Notes: a model not told the origin generated them from the letters alone. Positions 8,433 through 17,664 are shown, counted from the stretch's first letter. The stretch: 64,000 nt of DNA from Betaproteobacteria bacterium (GCA_016192825.1 JACPTK010000035.1:1-64000); one strand, 5' to 3'. Made by a program: numbers and translations.

Positions 8433-10965
8433 ACCGACCATCGAGGAGATCCTCGCGCCGAAACCGGAGGCTCGGCCGCGCATCTACGCCTATTCCATTG
8501 ATGACAAGGCGCACAAGGGTCTTCTCAAGGTTGGGCAGACGACGCGTGATGTGAAGCAGCGCGTCGCCGAGCAGGTCAAGACTGCCGCCATCAAGAACTA
8601 CAAGATCGAGCTGGACGAGTCTACCGAGCATAAGGACGGCACCATTTTCACCGATCATGACGTGCGCGCGGCGCTTGGCCGAAAGGGCTTCGAGAAGGCT
8701 GAACTGGAGTGGATGCGCTGCTCGGTCAAGGACGTGAAGACCGTGCTCACCGAGCTGCGCACGGGCCGGCGGTTCACCGGCACGCATCACGAGACCTTCG
8801 CGATGCGCCGGGAGCAGGCCGAGGCTGTGAACCGGACGCACGCCTACTTCCACTCAATCTGGAAGGAGGATATGCACGCGGTCCCGCACTTCCTCTGGAA
8901 TGCGAAGATGCGCTTCGGCAAGACGTTCACCACCTACCAACTCGCCAAGAAGCTGGGTGCCAAGCGGGTGCTCGTGGTGACCTTCAAGCCCGCCGTGGAG
9001 GATGCCTGGCAGACAGACCTCGAGTCCCATGTGGATTTCGATGGGTGGCAATACCTCTCCCGCCACTCCGAGAAGGACCCCACCAAAATTGATCGCAGGA
9101 AGCCGGTCGTCTATTTCGGCTCCTTCCAGGACCTCCTCGGCCGCGACGAGGTGGGAAACATCAAGCCCAAGAACAAATGGCTCCATGAGGTGAAATGGGA
9201 TCTCGTGGTGTTCGACGAGTACCATTTCGGTGCATGGCGGGAAACCGCGAAAGAACTCTTCGAGGGCGAGGAACATGCAATCGCCGCGAAGGAAACTAGG
9301 CTTGAATACGCGACCGGTCTGGAGGAGATGAACGAGGACCTCAGCGTGCTCTCGGAGAAGGAGATCGAGTTCCTCCCCATCACAACCAAGGCGTATCTCT
9401 ACCTCTCCGGCACGCCGTTCAAGGCGCTGGCCACGGGCAAGTTCATCGAGGAACAGATCTTCAACTGGACGTACACCGACGAGCAGCGCGCCAAGGAAGC
9501 GTTCGCCGTAAAGAACCCCCGCAAATGGAGTCCGTATGGCGCGCTGCCGCAGATGCGCCTGCTGACCTATCAGATGCCGGACGAGTTGCTGGCGATTGCG
9601 AGCGGCGGGGAGTTCGATGAGTTCGATCTCAACGAGTTCTTCGCCGCGTCCGGTACGGGCGAGGGCGCGCAGTTCAAGCACAAGAGCGACGTACAGAAGT
9701 GGCTGGACATCATCCGAGGTTCGTACGCGCCGCAAGTTGTCGAGAACCTCAAGACCGGGACACGACCGCCGTTTCCATACTCCGACGTCCGCCTGCTGCC
9801 GTACCTCCAACACTCACTCTGGTTCTTGCCGAACGTTGCGGCCTGTCACGCAATGGCGAACCTGCTGGCTGAGAAGCACTACACATTCTGGCGCGACTAC
9901 AAGGTCGTAGTCGCCGCCGGTGCATCGGCGGGCATCGGGCTGGAAGCCTTGCCGCCTGTGCGCACGGCCATTGGGAGCGGATTCGAGACCAAGACGATCG
10001 CGCTCTCGTGCGGCAAGCTGACTACCGGTGTCACCGTTTCGCAGTGGTCATCCATCTTGATGCTGCGCAATCTCACGTCGCCCGAGACCTACTTTCAGGC
10101 CGCGTTCCGCGTGCAGTCGCCGTGGTCCATCAAGAACCCCAATGGCGACAACCCGAACGAGGAGGCGATCCTCAAGCCCGTCTGTTTCGTATTCGACTTC
10201 GCGCCCACCCGTGCGCTGCGCCAACTCTCCGAGTACGGGATCGGGCTCTCGCCGAGCGAGCCGAACCCGGAGAACGCCGTCAAGGATCTCGTGTCGTTTC
10301 TGCCGGTGCTGGCCTATGACGGCGCCAATATGACGCAGATTGATGCGGGTGGCATTCTCGATATCGCGATGGCGGGCACCTCGGCCACGCTCCTGGCTCG
10401 CAAGTGGGAGTCCGCGCTGCTCGTGAACGTGGACAACGACACCCTGCGCCGCATCCTGGACAATCCCGAGGCGATGGCCGCCGTAGAGCGCATCGAGGGC
10501 TGGCGCTCGCTCGGCGACAACATCATCGAGACGATCATCAACAAGAGTGACATAGTCAAGAAACTCAAGAACAAGGCCAAGGACGGCGACCTGTCTGCGA
10601 AGCAGAAGAAGCAACTCACCGACGAGGAGAAGGAGTACAAGTCCAAGCGCAAGCTCGTCCAGGAGAAACTGATCAAGTTCGCCACGCGCATCCCCGCGTT
10701 CATGTACTTGACCGACTTCCGCGAGAACACGCTGCAGGATGTCATCACCAAGCTCGAACCGGACTTGTTTCTGGCCGTCACCGGCCTGACGGTGAAGGAC
10801 TTCCACCTGCTCGTGCGTCTGAAGGTGTTCAACACCGAGCAGATGAATCAGGCCGTCTTCGCCTTCCGCCGCTACGAAGACGCCTCGCTCCGCTATACGG
10901 GAATCGACAGCCACGAGGGCCTGACCCACTACGGGCTCTATGACACCGTGGTGGCGAGGGACTGA
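8425..10965 (+). CDS. GIY-YIG nuclease-SF2 helicase fusion (restriction subunit)
   Basis: 846 residues from ATG 8425 (a GTG two codons earlier is possible). Residues about 20-110 resemble a T5orf172/GIY-YIG nuclease domain (RIYAYSIDDKAHKGLLKVGQ, then TTRDVKQRV). An SF2 helicase follows: WNAKMRFGKTFTTYQLAKK as a variant Walker A, LVVFDEYHFGAWR as Walker B, LYLSGTPFK as motif III, and a second RecA-like domain with LRNLTSPETYFQAAFRVQSP. The C-terminal ~300 residues are helical and lysine-rich. Inference: the translocating, DNA-cutting partner of the two upstream methylases. The GIY-YIG catalytic residues cannot all be confirmed by eye. Confidence 0.78.
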   Translation: MSKPTIEEILAPKPEARPRIYAYSIDDKAHKGLLKVGQTTRDVKQRVAEQVKTAAIKNYKIELDESTEHKDGTIFTDHDVRAALGRKGFEKAELEWMRCSVKDVKTVLTELRTGRRFTGTHHETFAMRREQAEAVNRTHAYFHSIWKEDMHAVPHFLWNAKMRFGKTFTTYQLAKKLGAKRVLVVTFKPAVEDAWQTDLESHVDFDGWQYLSRHSEKDPTKIDRRKPVVYFGSFQDLLGRDEVGNIKPKNKWLHEVKWDLVVFDEYHFGAWRETAKELFEGEEHAIAAKETRLEYATGLEEMNEDLSVLSEKEIEFLPITTKAYLYLSGTPFKALATGKFIEEQIFNWTYTDEQRAKEAFAVKNPRKWSPYGALPQMRLLTYQMPDELLAIASGGEFDEFDLNEFFAASGTGEGAQFKHKSDVQKWLDIIRGSYAPQVVENLKTGTRPPFPYSDVRLLPYLQHSLWFLPNVAACHAMANLLAEKHYTFWRDYKVVVAAGASAGIGLEALPPVRTAIGSGFETKTIALSCGKLTTGVTVSQWSSILMLRNLTSPETYFQAAFRVQSPWSIKNPNGDNPNEEAILKPVCFVFDFAPTRALRQLSEYGIGLSPSEPNPENAVKDLVSFLPVLAYDGANMTQIDAGGILDIAMAGTSATLLARKWESALLVNVDNDTLRRILDNPEAMAAVERIEGWRSLGDNIIETIINKSDIVKKLKNKAKDGDLSAKQKKQLTDEEKEYKSKRKLVQEKLIKFATRIPAFMYLTDFRENTLQDVITKLEPDLFLAVTGLTVKDFHLLVRLKVFNTEQMNQAVFAFRRYEDASLRYTGIDSHEGLTHYGLYDTVVARD

Positions 10966-10991
10966 AAGGGCGGCGCACGCGCCCCTCAGCC

Positions 10992-11123
10992 GAACAGGGC
11001 GGGCGGTGGGGGCGGTTCAGTGGGCCCCTTATCAAGAACCCGGGAGAGCGGGAGGTCGGGAGAGCGGGAGGTCGGGAGAGCGGGAGAGCGGGAGAGCGGG
11101 AGAGCGGGAGAGCGGTTGTGAGG
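10992..11123 (+). repeat. composite dispersed element, copy 3, with 9-unit octamer VNTR
   Basis: R2 (from GAACAGGGCGGGCGGTGGGG at 10992) and GGGCCCCTTATCAAGAACCC are followed by nine octamers at 11042-11113, GGGAGAGC with two GGGAGGTC variants, then GGTTGTGAGG. The copy at 17.75 kb has the same order with five octamers. The R1 part is missing here; the sequence passes at 11124 directly into methylase coding sequence. Confidence 0.9.
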
Positions 11124-11130
11124 GCCGCTG

Positions 11131-12474
11131 ATGCGTGATCGGCTGGAGATCATCCGGCGTCTACTCTCCGATGATGGTTCCCTTTGGATCACGATCGACG
11201 ACAACGAGGCGCACTACCTGAAAGTCTTATGTGATGAGGTGTTCGGTCGTTCCTGTTTTATTGCAAATGTCGTGTGGGAAAAGGTATATACCCCGAAAAG
11301 CAATGCGCGCGGCTTGAGCGCCGATCACGATCATATATTGATATTCGCAAAAACAGAGCGTTGGTTAGAGGAGGGTTGGAATCTCCTTCCAAGGAACGTG
11401 GAACAGGAGTCCCGTTTCAGGAATCCAGACAAGGACCCTGAGGGTCCATGGAGAACGTACCCGCTTGACGTGCGCACCGAAGATGGAGCGAAGCGCGAAA
11501 AGTACCGCTACGACGTAACAACGCCATCAGGGCGTGTCGTGAGGCCTGGACCGGGGCGTCATTGGTCTTTCCCCAAGGATGAGTTTCAACGCCAACGAGA
11601 ACTTGGCGAGATCTTTTTTGGCAAAGATGGTGATGCAATGCCAGCGAAGAAGGTGTATCTGAAGAACGCGAAGCAAGGAGTCATTGCGAGGACATGGTGG
11701 ACCTACAAAGAAGTTGGTGGAAATCAGGACGCCAAGAGAGAAATACTGTCGCTGTTTGGAGATTCTGGATTCATAACGCCAAAGCCAGAGGCGCTGTTGA
11801 AACAGGTATTAACCATTGCCACGAGGCCAGGTGACATGGTTATCGACTCCTTCGCCGGCTCCGGCACCACCGGCGCCGTCGCTCACAAGATGGGCCGCCG
11901 CTGGATCATGGTCGAGTTGGGCGAGCACTGTCATACGCACATCATTCCGCGCCTGAAGAAGGTCATTGATGGCGAGGACCCGGGCGGAATTACTGAGGCC
12001 GTGGGCTGGAAGGGCGGCGGGGGATTCAGGTACTACCGGTTGGCGCCCTCGCTGCTGGAGAAGGACAAGTGGGGCAACTACGTCATCAACAAGGAATTCA
12101 ATGCCGCGATGCTGGCCGAGGCATTGTGCAAACTGGAGGGCTTCACCTACGCGCCGAGCGACGCGGTGTACTGGCAGCACGGCCATTCGACCGAGCGCGA
12201 CTTCATCTACGTCACGACTCAGAACCTCGGCCACGAGCAGCTCCAGGCGCTCTCCGATGAGGTCGGCACGGAGCGCTCACTCCTTGTGCTCTGCTCGGCC
12301 TTCCGCGGCAAGGCCGACCGCTACCCGAACCTGACGCTGAAGAAGATCCCCAACGCCGTGCTCAAGCGCTGCGAGTGGGGTAAGGACGACTACAGCTTGC
12401 AGGTGGAAAACCTGCCCAAAGCGCCCCCCGAACCGGGGCAGCAGGCGCTGTTTGACGACGGGGACGGGAAATAG
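11131..12474 (+). pseudogene. type III-like DNA methyltransferase Mod, 5'-truncated
   Basis: A 447-codon frame starting MRDRLEIIRRLLSDDGSLWI, normally an internal segment of beta-class Mod enzymes (after the DPPY block). FAGSGTTGAVAHKMGRRWIM (about residue 245) is the SAM motif I, C-terminal as expected for the beta class. The N-terminal part with catalytic DPPY is absent: upstream in frame is a stop (TGA at about 11118) inside the composite repeat element. The encoded protein should bind SAM poorly or not methylate. A genuine deletion by recombination at the element, or an assembly error at the VNTR, are both possible. Type III Mod normally works with a Res, which follows at 13683. Confidence 0.82.
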
Positions 12475-12476
12475 CA

Positions 12477-12619
12477 TGGCAATCAAGCCGAAGAAGGCGG
12501 TGGAATATCCGCATCTGCTGCCGGGGGCAAATTCCGACGCAGCGCGTCGGAAATCCGGCCGGTTGGAAAATTCCGAGACAGTGTGTCGGAAATCAATGGC
12601 CGCGCTGGAGTTTCAATGA
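12477..12619 (+). CDS. 47-codon ORF between mod and DUF1016 gene
   Basis: Starts 2 nt after the mod stop and ends in an ATGA overlap with the DUF1016 gene. It encodes MAIKPKKAVEYPHLLPGA, then a stretch produced by two palindromes. The first 18 residues resemble, in my recollection, the beginning of Res-type helicases, whereas the res at 13683 starts abruptly at MNRQVNAIAGRL. Inference: this could be the separated 5' end of res, cut off when the DUF1016 gene entered. It could equally be a small coupling ORF. Function unknown. Confidence 0.4.
12532..12591. repeat. twin 21-bp palindromes
   Basis: Two 21-bp palindromes, 12532-12552 (perfect 9-bp arms) and 12571-12591 (10-bp arms with one mismatch), share the outer sequence TTCCGA-N9-TCGGAA and are 18 bp apart. 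They lie immediately upstream of the DUF1016 gene, inside the 47-codon ORF. They could be a REP-like pair or an operator/target of the neighbouring nuclease. Confidence 0.75.
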
Positions 12620-13686
12620 GCGCGAAGCGCTCTCACGCCGTCGCCAAGCGCACCCTGCTGCACGACATTCGCGGTCTGATCGAGCAGGCACGTTCGGCGG
12701 TTGCCGTGACGGTCAACGCCGGTTTAACGATGCTCTACTGGAAGATCGGTGAGCGAATCAATGCGGAAGTTCTGAAAGGCGCTCGCGCCGAGTATGGACG
12801 ACGAATTGTTGCGACGCTGTCGCAAGAATTGTCGAAGGAGTACGGGCAAGGTTTCAACTATTCAGCGCTTACCCGCATGTGTCGTTTTGCGACGGTTTTT
12901 TCGGATTTCAAGATTGTCGCGACGCTGTCGCAACAATTGAGCTGGTCCCACTTCAACGAGCTGCTGCCGCTCGCAAAACCGCTGCAACGCGACTTCTACG
13001 CCGAAATGTGCCGCGTGGAACGGTGGAGCGTTCGTAGCCTGCGCGACAAGATCGATTCGATGCTTTACGAGCGCACGGCGTTGTCCAAGAAGCCGGAGAG
13101 GCTCATCCGGCGCGGGCTGCGCGCTTTGCGGAAGGATGACCGGCTCACGCCGGACCTGGTGTTTCGTGATCCCTATTTTCTCGAATTCCTCGGGCTCAAG
13201 GACAGGTATCTGGAAAAAGACCTGGAAGACGCCATTCTTCGGGAGCTGGAGCAATTTATTCTCGAATTAGGCGCGGGCTTTTCATTCATCGCCCGTCAGA
13301 AGCGGATACAGGTGGATAGCGACGACTACTACATCGATCTGCTTTTCTACCATCGCATACTCAAGCGCCTGGTTGCCATTGACCTGAAACTGGGAGACTT
13401 CAAACCCGCTGACAAAGGGCAGATGGAACTGTACCTGCGCTGGCTGGACAAGCACGAGCGGCAGGCGGACGAAGACGCACCGATAGGCCTGATTCTCTGT
13501 GCCGGCAGGAAACATGAAACCGTGGAACTGCTGGAGCTGGAGAGGAGCGGCATCCGGGTCGCCGAATACCTGACGGAACTGCCGTCTCGGAAAACTCTGG
13601 AGACGAAGCTGCACAAGGCCATCGAACACGCAAGAATGCAGCTCGCGCGTCTTGTCGATGCCCCCAAAACCCGGCGCAAGCCATGA
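12616..13686 (+). CDS. DUF1016 (YhcG-like) PD-(D/E)XK nuclease family protein
   Basis: 356 residues from the ATG at 12616, with GGAG 7 nt upstream; a GTG at 12583 is less likely. The N-terminal DUF1016 helical domain includes LYWKIGERIN and TLSQQLSWSHFNELLPL. The C-terminal nuclease domain has the PD-(D/E)XK-like DSDDYYIDLLFYHR followed by LVAIDLKLGDFKPADKGQME. Members occur in restriction and other defence loci; their target is not established to my knowledge. It lies between Mod and Res with ATGA overlaps on both sides, so it is translated within that operon. Position and twin palindromes suggest later insertion. Confidence 0.85.
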   Translation: MSAKRSHAVAKRTLLHDIRGLIEQARSAVAVTVNAGLTMLYWKIGERINAEVLKGARAEYGRRIVATLSQELSKEYGQGFNYSALTRMCRFATVFSDFKIVATLSQQLSWSHFNELLPLAKPLQRDFYAEMCRVERWSVRSLRDKIDSMLYERTALSKKPERLIRRGLRALRKDDRLTPDLVFRDPYFLEFLGLKDRYLEKDLEDAILRELEQFILELGAGFSFIARQKRIQVDSDDYYIDLLFYHRILKRLVAIDLKLGDFKPADKGQMELYLRWLDKHERQADEDAPIGLILCAGRKHETVELLELERSGIRVAEYLTELPSRKTLETKLHKAIEHARMQLARLVDAPKTRRKP

Positions 13687-16325
13687 ACCGCCAGGTCAAT
13701 GCGATAGCCGGGCGGTTGAGCCTGCGGCCGCCGCAGCGGCGGTCGCTGGAGATCCTCGACCGGGTGACGGAAATCGTCCCGCCGCGCAGAGGCGCGGATA
13801 TCGAAGCCGCACTTGCGACGATCAAGAGCGAATTTCCCACGGTCACGGACTTCGAGCGCGACTTTCCGTCGCTGTGCTTCGCCCTTGCGACCGGGGTCGG
13901 CAAGACGCGGCTGATGGGCGCGTTCATCAGTTACCTGCATCTCGCGCACGGAATCAACAACTTCTTCGTGCTGGCGCCCAACCTCACGATCTATAACAAG
14001 CTGATCGCAGACTTCACTCCGAACACGCCCAAGTACGTGTTCACCGGAATCGCGGAATTCGCGGTGAATTCCCCGGCGATCATTACGGGCGACAACTACG
14101 ACCAGCGGGATCCCACCAGCGGCGTGCTGTTCGGCGGCGTGAGGGTGAACATCTTCAACATCTCGAAGATCAATACCGAAGTGCGCGGCGGAAGGTCGCC
14201 GAGAATCAAGCGCCTTTCCGAGTATATCGGCCAGAGCTACTTCGACTATCTCGCTGGGCTCGACGACCTCGTGCTCCTGATGGACGAGTCGCATCGCTAC
14301 CGGGCATCCGCCGGCGTGCGGGCGATCAACGAGCTGAAGCCGATCCTCGGCCTGGAACTGACCGCCACCCCGTTCGTCGAGAGCAGCAGGGGACCGGTGG
14401 ATTTCAAGAACGTAATCTACCGTTACCCACTCGCGTCCGCCATGGAAGACGGCTTCGTCAAGGAGCCGGCGGTGGTCACCCAGAAGAATTTCGACGCCGG
14501 GCAATTCACGCCAGACCAACTGGAGAAAATCAAATTGGAGGACGGGGTGCGGCTGCACGAGGCGACCAAGGTCGAGATCGAGACCTGGGCGCGGCAAAAC
14601 GACCAGCGGATCGTCAAGCCCTTCATGCTGGTCATCGCGCGCGACACCACCCACGCCGGGCAGTTGCTTCAGCTCATTCAGTCGGAGAGATTCTTCGAGG
14701 GCCGCTACAAGGACAAGGTCATCCAAGTGGACTCGAGCAGGACCGGCGTGGAGGCGGATGAGATCGTGGAGCGGCTGCTCAAGGTGGAACACTCCGAGGA
14801 GCCGACGGAAATCGTGATCCACGTCAACATGCTGAAGGAGGGCTGGGACGTTACTAATCTCTACACCATCGTGCCGCTGCGCGCGGCGAACGCGCGCACC
14901 TTGATCGAGCAGTCCATCGGGCGGGGCCTGCGCCTGCCTTATGGCAAGCGGACCGGGGCGTCCGCCGTGGACCGCCTCAACATCGTCGCGCACGACCGCT
15001 TCCAGGAAATCGTGGACGAGGCGAGCAAGCCCGATTCCGTGGTGCGGTTGAAGCAGGTGATTCTCGATCCGGACAGGGACCTTCAAAAGACGGTCACCGT
15101 CGTGTCCCGGTCCGCCCTCGACCGGATGCTCGAAGCTCAACCGTCGCCGGCGATGCCGTTCAGGAACGAGCTCGAACGGAAAATCGCGGATGCAACGCTG
15201 AAATTCATCCAGAAGTACGAATCCCTGCCGAGCTCCACGCGCCTGCTTGCCGAAGAAGTGCAGCGGCAGATCGTGCAGGACGTATCCCAGGCGATTGCGC
15301 CGGAACAGTTGGAACTCGAGGGGGTTACCGAGAGACCCGATGTCACTGCGGTAGTGAAGCGGATGACGCGTCTCGTCGTCGATCGGGGTATAGACATACC
15401 GCGCATCGTTGTGGTGCCCAAGGGCGATGTGACTGTCGGCTATCGCCCGTTCAGGGTGGACGTATCCAGCATCCGCTATCAGCCGGTCGAGCGCGACCTG
15501 CTCATCCAGCACCTGCGCACCCGCGAGCAGGAAACGATCAGCTTCGGTCCCGGGGCACAGCACGAAATCCGGCTGGAAGACTACGTGGTGCGCGGGCTCA
15601 TCGACTTCGACGATGTATCCTACGACGAGCACGCGGACCTGCTCTACGATCTTGCCGGGCAGGTCGTAGCGCACCTGAAGAGCTACCTCTCGGAGGATGA
15701 CACCCGTAACGTACTCGTCTATCACCAGAAACAGATCGCGGCGTTCGTCCACGCCCAGATGCAGGCGAATCAATGGGAGAAGGCGGCGGACTACGACGTG
15801 AAGGTCACCAAGGGCTTCACCAAGCTGAAGGAAAGCGCCTCCACCGCCAAGGTTGGCGAACCCGTTCACGATTTCCGGCAGGCCGTTGAAGACCGCAGCC
15901 GGGTTCCGCAAATGCTCTTTGGCGGGTTCCGGCGCTGCCTGGTCGAGCCGGTCAGGTTTCAGTCCGATACCGAGCGCAGGCTCTCGGTGATTCTCGATCG
16001 CGAGTCCGAGAAGTGGTTCCGGCCGGCGAAAGGCCAGTTCCAGATTTTCTACAAGTCAGGCGCCGACCATCCGGAATACCAGCCCGACTTCGTCGCGGAA
16101 ACCGGGGACTGCATCTACATGATGGAATCCAAGGCGCGTAACGAACTGGGCGACGCCGACGTGCTGGCGAAGAAGGAAGCCGCGGTGAAATGGTGTGGCC
16201 TTGCCACCGCGCACGCCACGGGAAACGGCGGCAAACCGTGGAAATACATGCTGGTCCCGCACGACGCTGTTTCGGAAAACATGACACTTTCCGGGCTTGT
16301 AAGCCAATTCCTTGCTTCGTGCTGA
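13683..16325 (+). CDS. type III-like restriction Res subunit (SF2 helicase-nuclease)
   Basis: An 880-residue DEAD/DEAH-type helicase: FALATGVGKTRLMGAF (Walker A, residues about 67-82), LLMDESHRYRA (Walker B, about 200), LELTATPF (motif III) and LIEQSIGRGLRLPYGKR (motif VI). The C-terminus has YQPDFVAETGDCIYMMESKA, a PD-ExK nuclease signature expected in Res. It should translocate DNA and cut it in complex with Mod, but the Mod here lacks DPPY. The ATG at 13683 overlaps the DUF1016 stop. The abrupt N-terminus may have lost some 20-40 residues, possibly now encoded by the ORF at 12477. Confidence 0.85.
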   Translation: MNRQVNAIAGRLSLRPPQRRSLEILDRVTEIVPPRRGADIEAALATIKSEFPTVTDFERDFPSLCFALATGVGKTRLMGAFISYLHLAHGINNFFVLAPNLTIYNKLIADFTPNTPKYVFTGIAEFAVNSPAIITGDNYDQRDPTSGVLFGGVRVNIFNISKINTEVRGGRSPRIKRLSEYIGQSYFDYLAGLDDLVLLMDESHRYRASAGVRAINELKPILGLELTATPFVESSRGPVDFKNVIYRYPLASAMEDGFVKEPAVVTQKNFDAGQFTPDQLEKIKLEDGVRLHEATKVEIETWARQNDQRIVKPFMLVIARDTTHAGQLLQLIQSERFFEGRYKDKVIQVDSSRTGVEADEIVERLLKVEHSEEPTEIVIHVNMLKEGWDVTNLYTIVPLRAANARTLIEQSIGRGLRLPYGKRTGASAVDRLNIVAHDRFQEIVDEASKPDSVVRLKQVILDPDRDLQKTVTVVSRSALDRMLEAQPSPAMPFRNELERKIADATLKFIQKYESLPSSTRLLAEEVQRQIVQDVSQAIAPEQLELEGVTERPDVTAVVKRMTRLVVDRGIDIPRIVVVPKGDVTVGYRPFRVDVSSIRYQPVERDLLIQHLRTREQETISFGPGAQHEIRLEDYVVRGLIDFDDVSYDEHADLLYDLAGQVVAHLKSYLSEDDTRNVLVYHQKQIAAFVHAQMQANQWEKAADYDVKVTKGFTKLKESASTAKVGEPVHDFRQAVEDRSRVPQMLFGGFRRCLVEPVRFQSDTERRLSVILDRESEKWFRPAKGQFQIFYKSGADHPEYQPDFVAETGDCIYMMESKARNELGDADVLAKKEAAVKWCGLATAHATGNGGKPWKYMLVPHDAVSENMTLSGLVSQFLASC

Positions 16326-16357
16326 AGGTGATACCGGCGCGCGATCTGACTACGACC

Positions 16358-17626
16358 ATGAAGCTGGCCGAGCAGGAACACCTGCCGTACCTCGCCAATG
16401 TAATATGGGTGGCGAGAGCCGATGGCTCGCTGTCGCCGCGCGAAACAGCGGCGATAGACGAAATTCGTCTCGCTATTGGCGCAAAGAAAGGTGTCCTGAA
16501 ATCCGCTGCAAAGGCTGCTGAATCCGGAAGCTTCGACCTATTCATGCTTGGAAGTCTTGTAGCTCAAGTGTGCAATGTCTCGGACATGCTCTATGCGTGT
16601 CACGTGGATGGGGACCTCGCAAAGAGCGAGGAGGAAGCGATTAGGGGATTCTGTAGGAGGGTGGGGCTCACTGATGGCCAAGTTGACCAAATGTTCTCGG
16701 AAGCGATTGCACGTGCGGCACAAGGCGAGATTACAGTCGTATGTCCTTCGTGCTCCTCAACCGTCAAGGGTAACGCAAGGTTTTGTCCTAATTGCGGGAC
16801 GGCCATTTCTCACAGTGAAGAGGGGCCAGCAAAACTTGCTTTTGAGATCCCGAAAACTGGATTCGCGATCGAATTTTGTGAATCGTCGTCGGGAAGCTTC
16901 GCCGCGGCGCTAGATTTCGCAAGGAGTGCGCCAACCTTCTTGGTCGCCACACGAATCAACAAGTCTTGGTACTTGGCTGCATGGCCAGAACAAGCATTTG
17001 CATCAGCATTGAAACTTGGGCGGCTGTTGAGTGGGATCAGGAACCGAAGGTGCTATCACAACGGGGCCGAGATTCCTTGGGAACAGCTTTTTGGTTTTGC
17101 ATGGTGCGCACAGAGAAGGGAAGCGGCGTACCGGCCGATTGAATATTGCTTTGGCAAGGATGAGAACCGGGTTAATCCTTGGGGCTGCAAACAAGCTCGC
17201 ATGGATTGGACAGAATGGGCTACTGGGTTTTCGTACGGCCAGTTCAAGTCCGCGGGGATCCTCAAACAAAAACGCGTTTGGGTGTTTGACAAGGCATGGA
17301 TTGGCCATGAACTTGCAGCAAACCTGCACCGCTATGAATACTGTCCCTATATACGGAGGTCGCTTGCTGAGGCTGTGCTACGTGCGCTACCCGACGAGGT
17401 AGAAGTTACGGGTGAAGCCCCATGGAAATATAGCCAGAGCTTCGAGGAGAGACCCGGATCAATCAACGTCGTGGAGGTAGAGAACTCGGGCGGCTTCGAG
17501 TTCAAGCGAGAGTATTTCGCAGATGGAGTGCGGCCGAAGGGACTCGGAATCCTTGAGGAGGTATTGAGGAATGCTTTTGCCGAAGCGGGTGTCACAGACA
17601 TTGCCGCTTCGCAGATTACTCGGTAA
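16358..17626 (+). CDS. TerB-like / zinc-ribbon protein of unknown function
   Basis: 422 residues from ATG 16358; a GTG at 16319, overlapping the res stop, is an alternative and neither has a clear ribosome site. Residues 1-125 resemble a TerB/DjlA-like helical domain (LANVIWVARADGSLSPRET and CHVDGDLAKSEEEAIRGF are the two acidic metal-binding-like loops). Then comes a zinc ribbon CPSC...CPNCG (about 132-153), then a ~265-residue Trp- and Tyr-rich domain that I do not recognise. It is last in the mod-DUF1016-res operon. TerB modules occur in stress and defence contexts, so an accessory or regulatory role in the system is plausible but unproven. Confidence 0.65.
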   Translation: MKLAEQEHLPYLANVIWVARADGSLSPRETAAIDEIRLAIGAKKGVLKSAAKAAESGSFDLFMLGSLVAQVCNVSDMLYACHVDGDLAKSEEEAIRGFCRRVGLTDGQVDQMFSEAIARAAQGEITVVCPSCSSTVKGNARFCPNCGTAISHSEEGPAKLAFEIPKTGFAIEFCESSSGSFAAALDFARSAPTFLVATRINKSWYLAAWPEQAFASALKLGRLLSGIRNRRCYHNGAEIPWEQLFGFAWCAQRREAAYRPIEYCFGKDENRVNPWGCKQARMDWTEWATGFSYGQFKSAGILKQKRVWVFDKAWIGHELAANLHRYEYCPYIRRSLAEAVLRALPDEVEVTGEAPWKYSQSFEERPGSINVVEVENSGGFEFKREYFADGVRPKGLGILEEVLRNAFAEAGVTDIAASQITR

Positions 17627-17641
17627 CAAATCACCGAAACG

Positions 17642-17664
17642 AAATCGGCCTTTTCGACCGATTT
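17642..17664 (+). terminator. hairpin after TerB-like gene
   Basis: AAATCGG (17642-17648) pairs with CCGATTT (17658-17664) 15 nt after the stop and is followed by a T-rich stretch (GTTTCCGTCCTTT). A weak intrinsic terminator is likely. Confidence 0.5.

Noticed and set aside
11042-11133. Octamer array as a phase-variation switch for mod
   Set aside because: Phase-variable mod genes have repeats inside an open frame; here no frame upstream encodes the missing DPPY half, so changing the unit number cannot restore a full gene.
12583-12615. GTG start for the DUF1016 gene
   Set aside because: It would read through the second palindrome; ATG 12616 has a good ribosome site and an ATGA overlap.
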